From Nymphaea colorata (lineage: Eukaryota > Streptophyta > Magnoliopsida > Nymphaeales > Nymphaeaceae): 64,000 bases of DNA. This document shows, piece after piece, positions 60,934 through 64,000 of the stretch. The stretch spans positions 14,072,802-14,136,801 of the forward strand of contig NC_045145.1 in NCBI RefSeq assembly GCF_008831285.2. Direction: 5' to 3'. Made by a program: the position numbers and the translations under genes. Positions within the stretch are counted from its first letter, which is position 1; each line of letters begins with the position of its first letter. The notes beneath the pieces are model-generated. The model did no database searches. It had not been told where the DNA came from and worked only from the letters and a program-made list of their open reading frames with translations.

Positions 60934-61666
60934 CTACATTTGGCCACTAAGAGGGTCTTCAAAGAAGCTATTGTTAACTGAGGTTACTGCACCTGCAAAC
61001 AACCATTTGAAGTGTAAACCTTGCTCTTCTTGTCTCAAAGATCCTACATAGAATAAAAAGCCAGTCATGAATTGGCGACCATGCCCCTACCTTATCCTTG
61101 TCGTGACAACATTGGAAATCTTATATTGGCAAAAGACAAAACAAAAGGAACCATTATGCAAGAACACGGTTCAGGTGGTAACCAAGAAATGTAATGAACG
61201 TACTTAGGATCAACAAGTAGGGATTACCAAAGAGTTTTCAGTCCTTTGTACACAAATAATCTCCAGGTGTTAGACTTGATAGTTGTTGGACAGCCTTTCG
61301 CAAATATCAAAACTTGCAAAAGAAAAAGGTTAAATATTCGAAGAAATACCTCAAACTCAGCCAAGTAAAAAGGTGGTGATTAGAAGCATCATATAATATG
61401 ATAATATCAAATCAACAGAAGAGAAATTCAAAAGAAATTATGAGCAAGATAATTAATCGATCCATACAAAAGAATAATTTACCATATCAATCAGCAAGGG
61501 ATTACTCATGCAATTTCCATAGATTTATGAAAGAGTAATCACTCTCCACATCCATCCATGACAAGCAGAAAAAAAAAACAGCAAGAAGAGAAAATCTAGA
61601 CAGCACATACCACAAGACAAAAACCACTCCCTTGATGGGTGCAATTGATCATTAACATAAGATATG
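60934..61666 (-). CDS. terminal two exons of an unrecognised gene
   Basis: The minus-strand exon 61666-61611 (acceptor TTAACAG, donor GTG|GTATGT) encodes ISYVNDQLHPSREWFLSC. It joins in phase 1 to exon 61043-60934 (acceptor TATGTAG), which encodes SLRQEEQGLHFKWLFAG and AVTSVNNSFFEDPLSGQM before a TAG. The phases agree exactly, both acceptors have pyrimidine tracts, and the composition is protein-like, so I think these are real exons. The preceding exon must end in phase 2 and should lie farther right, perhaps beyond the window. I do not recognise the family. Confidence 0.5.
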
Positions 61667-64000
61667 CTGTTAATCAAAATTATTGACAATGGATGAGGGA
61701 ATAGAGGGGTTGTTCCTGCTTTGTCCATATCATAGTCACAAAAAAATGCATTTTTTTTAAAACAAGGTGATAAATTAAATTGTCATTTAAAACTTAAAAA
61801 AATGTGTTTTTTTAATGAAAGTTCATATTTTTTTACTTTTTCTCATTTTTTTATTTTTTAATGCCAAACAGTTTCTTTTTTATTTTCTATTTTTTATTTG
61901 TTGCAAATCTACTTTATCTTTTGATGTTTGTGTTATTAGTTTCTCACTTATTTTATTTTTTTCTCATTTTTATTTTTTTAAATTTCTAAAAATTTATCAT
62001 ATTTTTCCCCTTTTTTTCAAGCACGGAAGGAAAACCTTGCCGAAATGTTATTTGTGACTATAGTCCATAGTAACCACGATCATGTTCACTTGAAACTCAA
62101 GGGTTAGATTCAAGCCAAACATGATATAATTCTCATTCAACCATATAGCTGACCAACTTTGAACGAGTCTACCCTTTTTTTCCTGGTAAGCAAATGAACA
62201 ACATGAACTATCTCATAAAATATAACTGGCATGTGGACATCTTCCCCAGTCATTTCCTATGTTAATGACCCAGTAATTTTAGCTGCATAATGCCTAGTGA
62301 TTAGGGATCGATAATTTCATGTCTACAATTTTTCTGTGAGCCAATGAAAGGCTTAAAATTTCAAGCATCAGTCATTGTCATTCCAACATCAACCATCCAG
62401 AGGAATGACAATCAATGGAAGTCTTATAGACATTTGACATATCTTGTAGAGCTTTTGCTTGTTGTAGCTGTGTGACATAGAGTTCTAATTCAAAGATATT
62501 CAGTACTTTCCAAGAGAGATTCATGCAAATGATGATATAATAAAAAAAATAACACTACTGGACAAACACACACACATACACACTTGTGATGGAAAAAGTA
62601 AAATGGAAGAAGCATCTAAACAACTCAAACCACTCGCTTGGAGAGCAATATCAATCAAAATTATTCCAAAAAGCAACAAATATCTATGAGGGAGTTATAA
62701 GTCCAGATGGGGAAGAAGATGATATACCATCCAATTGCTTATGCTAAAAAATTGACTTACATCATCATCAGATTCAATTATAATAGGAAAGCAAACTAAC
62801 AACTGATAGTTAACACAACACTCTCTAAAGGACATCAAGTTCAATCCACATGAGCAGGTGGAGAGGTCATACCATATTCTACTACGCAATTTTACAGCTC
62901 AATTATTTTAATTGCAGTTGCCACAAAGCTCCAGAATGTATTGTGGATAGAAATCAAAGATATTTATAATTTAGACTAAATTTTGGGCAGAAAAAAAAAA
63001 CTGTGTACAAGAAAAAAAGTATGCCGGTTATGATGAAATTTATGAAGATTTATCCACCTTTTTGTTATTCTGCACAAAACATCCTATTTAATTCAATAAT
63101 GTGTGATTGAACTTGATTAAAAGTTAATTGGAAAAAATAATAATAGTTGTTGGGTGGTAACAATATGGGGTTGAAAAGGAAAAGAGAGACTCCATTGATA
63201 CCTTCCTTCCAGTCATGACAAGGACTCAATAGTGCTCCAGGTCCAACGAAAAATTGCAATTTGATAGAGGTAAAACATGTGACAACCAACCCAACACTTA
63301 AAAAGAGTACTTTAGGATGTTCGGATTCATAATCTCATCTTCATGACGAAAGCAAGCCCCTTATCATCTTTTGAAAGGTGCACCTTAACAATTGAAGTAG
63401 CCATTGAGATCCTCCCTGCAAGACCAACTTAAGAAAGGAAGAGTTTCCAATTGAGATGATAGTGAAACGAGTTGAAAGGAGAAAATTAAGAAAGTATCCC
63501 AATAAAAGGTTCCTAAGCTCCTCAAACCAAGGCAAAAAAAAGCAGCTTGAGAATCGATTGGAACATCCCAAGGATAAAGAAGAAAATCGGAGGATATATG
63601 ATAACAAGGACATGGCCCTTGTGGATGTTCTGTGCAAGCTCTAGTAGTTACGATAACTAGATATACGTTATTGCCTGACAACAGTACATAAACCAAAACA
63701 CAAGCAGCTACAACCAGCTGTACTGACCTTAGAATAACATTATAAAACAAGAGATAATATGATACAGATTATAACATGAACCACGATTTTCTACGTTACA
63801 GGATAGAATATGCAAAATAAAAACAATGGTCTTAGTGTAACCAAAACCATCCCTTAGAAGCACCTTTAAAAAATGAACAGATACCTTTCCATGTAGATTA
63901 GTTAAAATGCACAAGACAGAATTAAAACCATAAATAAAATGTTTTCATTGCCTGAAGCATGGTACAAAAATACAAATTGATATGTCTTCTCTTTTTCAAT
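61667..64000. other. probable intron or intergenic sequence with possible exon fragments
   Basis: T-rich low-complexity sequence occupies about 61740-62020. Minus-strand fragments that might be exons are 62763-62806 (LLVCFPIIIESDDD before a GTAAGT donor) and about 63213-63300 (FVGPGALLSPCHDWKE). A fragment near 63410-63340 (MATSIVKVHLSKDDKGLAF) follows a good acceptor. None joins in phase to the exons at 61.6 kb by inspection, and an old transposon is an equal explanation for the 63.2-63.6 kb part. Confidence 0.25.

Noticed and set aside
63385-63750. 121-codon minus-strand frame with membrane-like segments
   Set aside because: The other strand is also open and Lys/Arg-rich in the same place; no family is recognised and it may be an old transposon fragment.

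Overview
The window is nuclear DNA from a flowering plant. Genes have spliced exons with GT-AG introns whose phases add up, the intergenic spaces are long and AT-rich, (TA)n, (CT)n and homopolymer tracts are frequent, and the gene families are plant-specific (phytocyanin, ATL RING-H2, bHLH subgroup Ia, DETOXIFICATION/MATE, P3B-ATPase PH1). The species cannot be named from the sequence. No prokaryotic, viral, CRISPR, tRNA or rRNA feature was found.

Layout. 1-132: possible 3' coding end of an unrecognised plus-strand gene. 2.4-6.1 kb (minus): a seven-exon MATE transporter closest to Arabidopsis DTX27, whose usual short last exon was not found. 8.63-14.7 kb (minus): a nearly full-length but dead L1-type LINE with ORF1, ORF2, a 3' stem-loop and a poly(A) tail. 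17.0-17.9 kb (plus): a two-exon, Met-ligated, GPI-anchored phytocyanin behind a TATA box and a run of 20 C. 17.9-26.05 kb: no gene seen, with remnants of old repeats. 26.05-27.32 kb (minus): an intronless ATL6/ATL31-type RING-H2 ubiquitin ligase. 30.9-37.6 kb (plus): an eight-exon P3B-ATPase, homologous to petunia PH1, with every catalytic motif intact. 38.9-43.4 kb (minus, convergent with PH1): a GH5 exo-1,3-beta-glucanase gene that keeps its intron phases but carries an in-frame TGA and has lost the nucleophile segment, so it is probably a pseudogene. 48.7-51.7 kb (minus): a three-exon bHLH94/96-type transcription factor. 51.8-60.5 kb: no gene seen, with a GC-rich patch and microsatellites. 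60.9-61.7 kb (minus): two well-joined terminal exons of an unrecognised gene that probably continues past the right edge.

How the genes may relate. PH1 is known to sit on the tonoplast and boost vacuolar proton pumping, and MATE carriers of this type are proton-coupled. A functional link between the two is possible but rests only on proximity. The other genes look like ordinary, unrelated neighbours. I found no convincing new multi-gene system. The best leads are the decaying GH5 gene, the unrecognised exons at the right edge, and the pyrimidine tracts that sit right beside splice donors or the TATA box in three genes.
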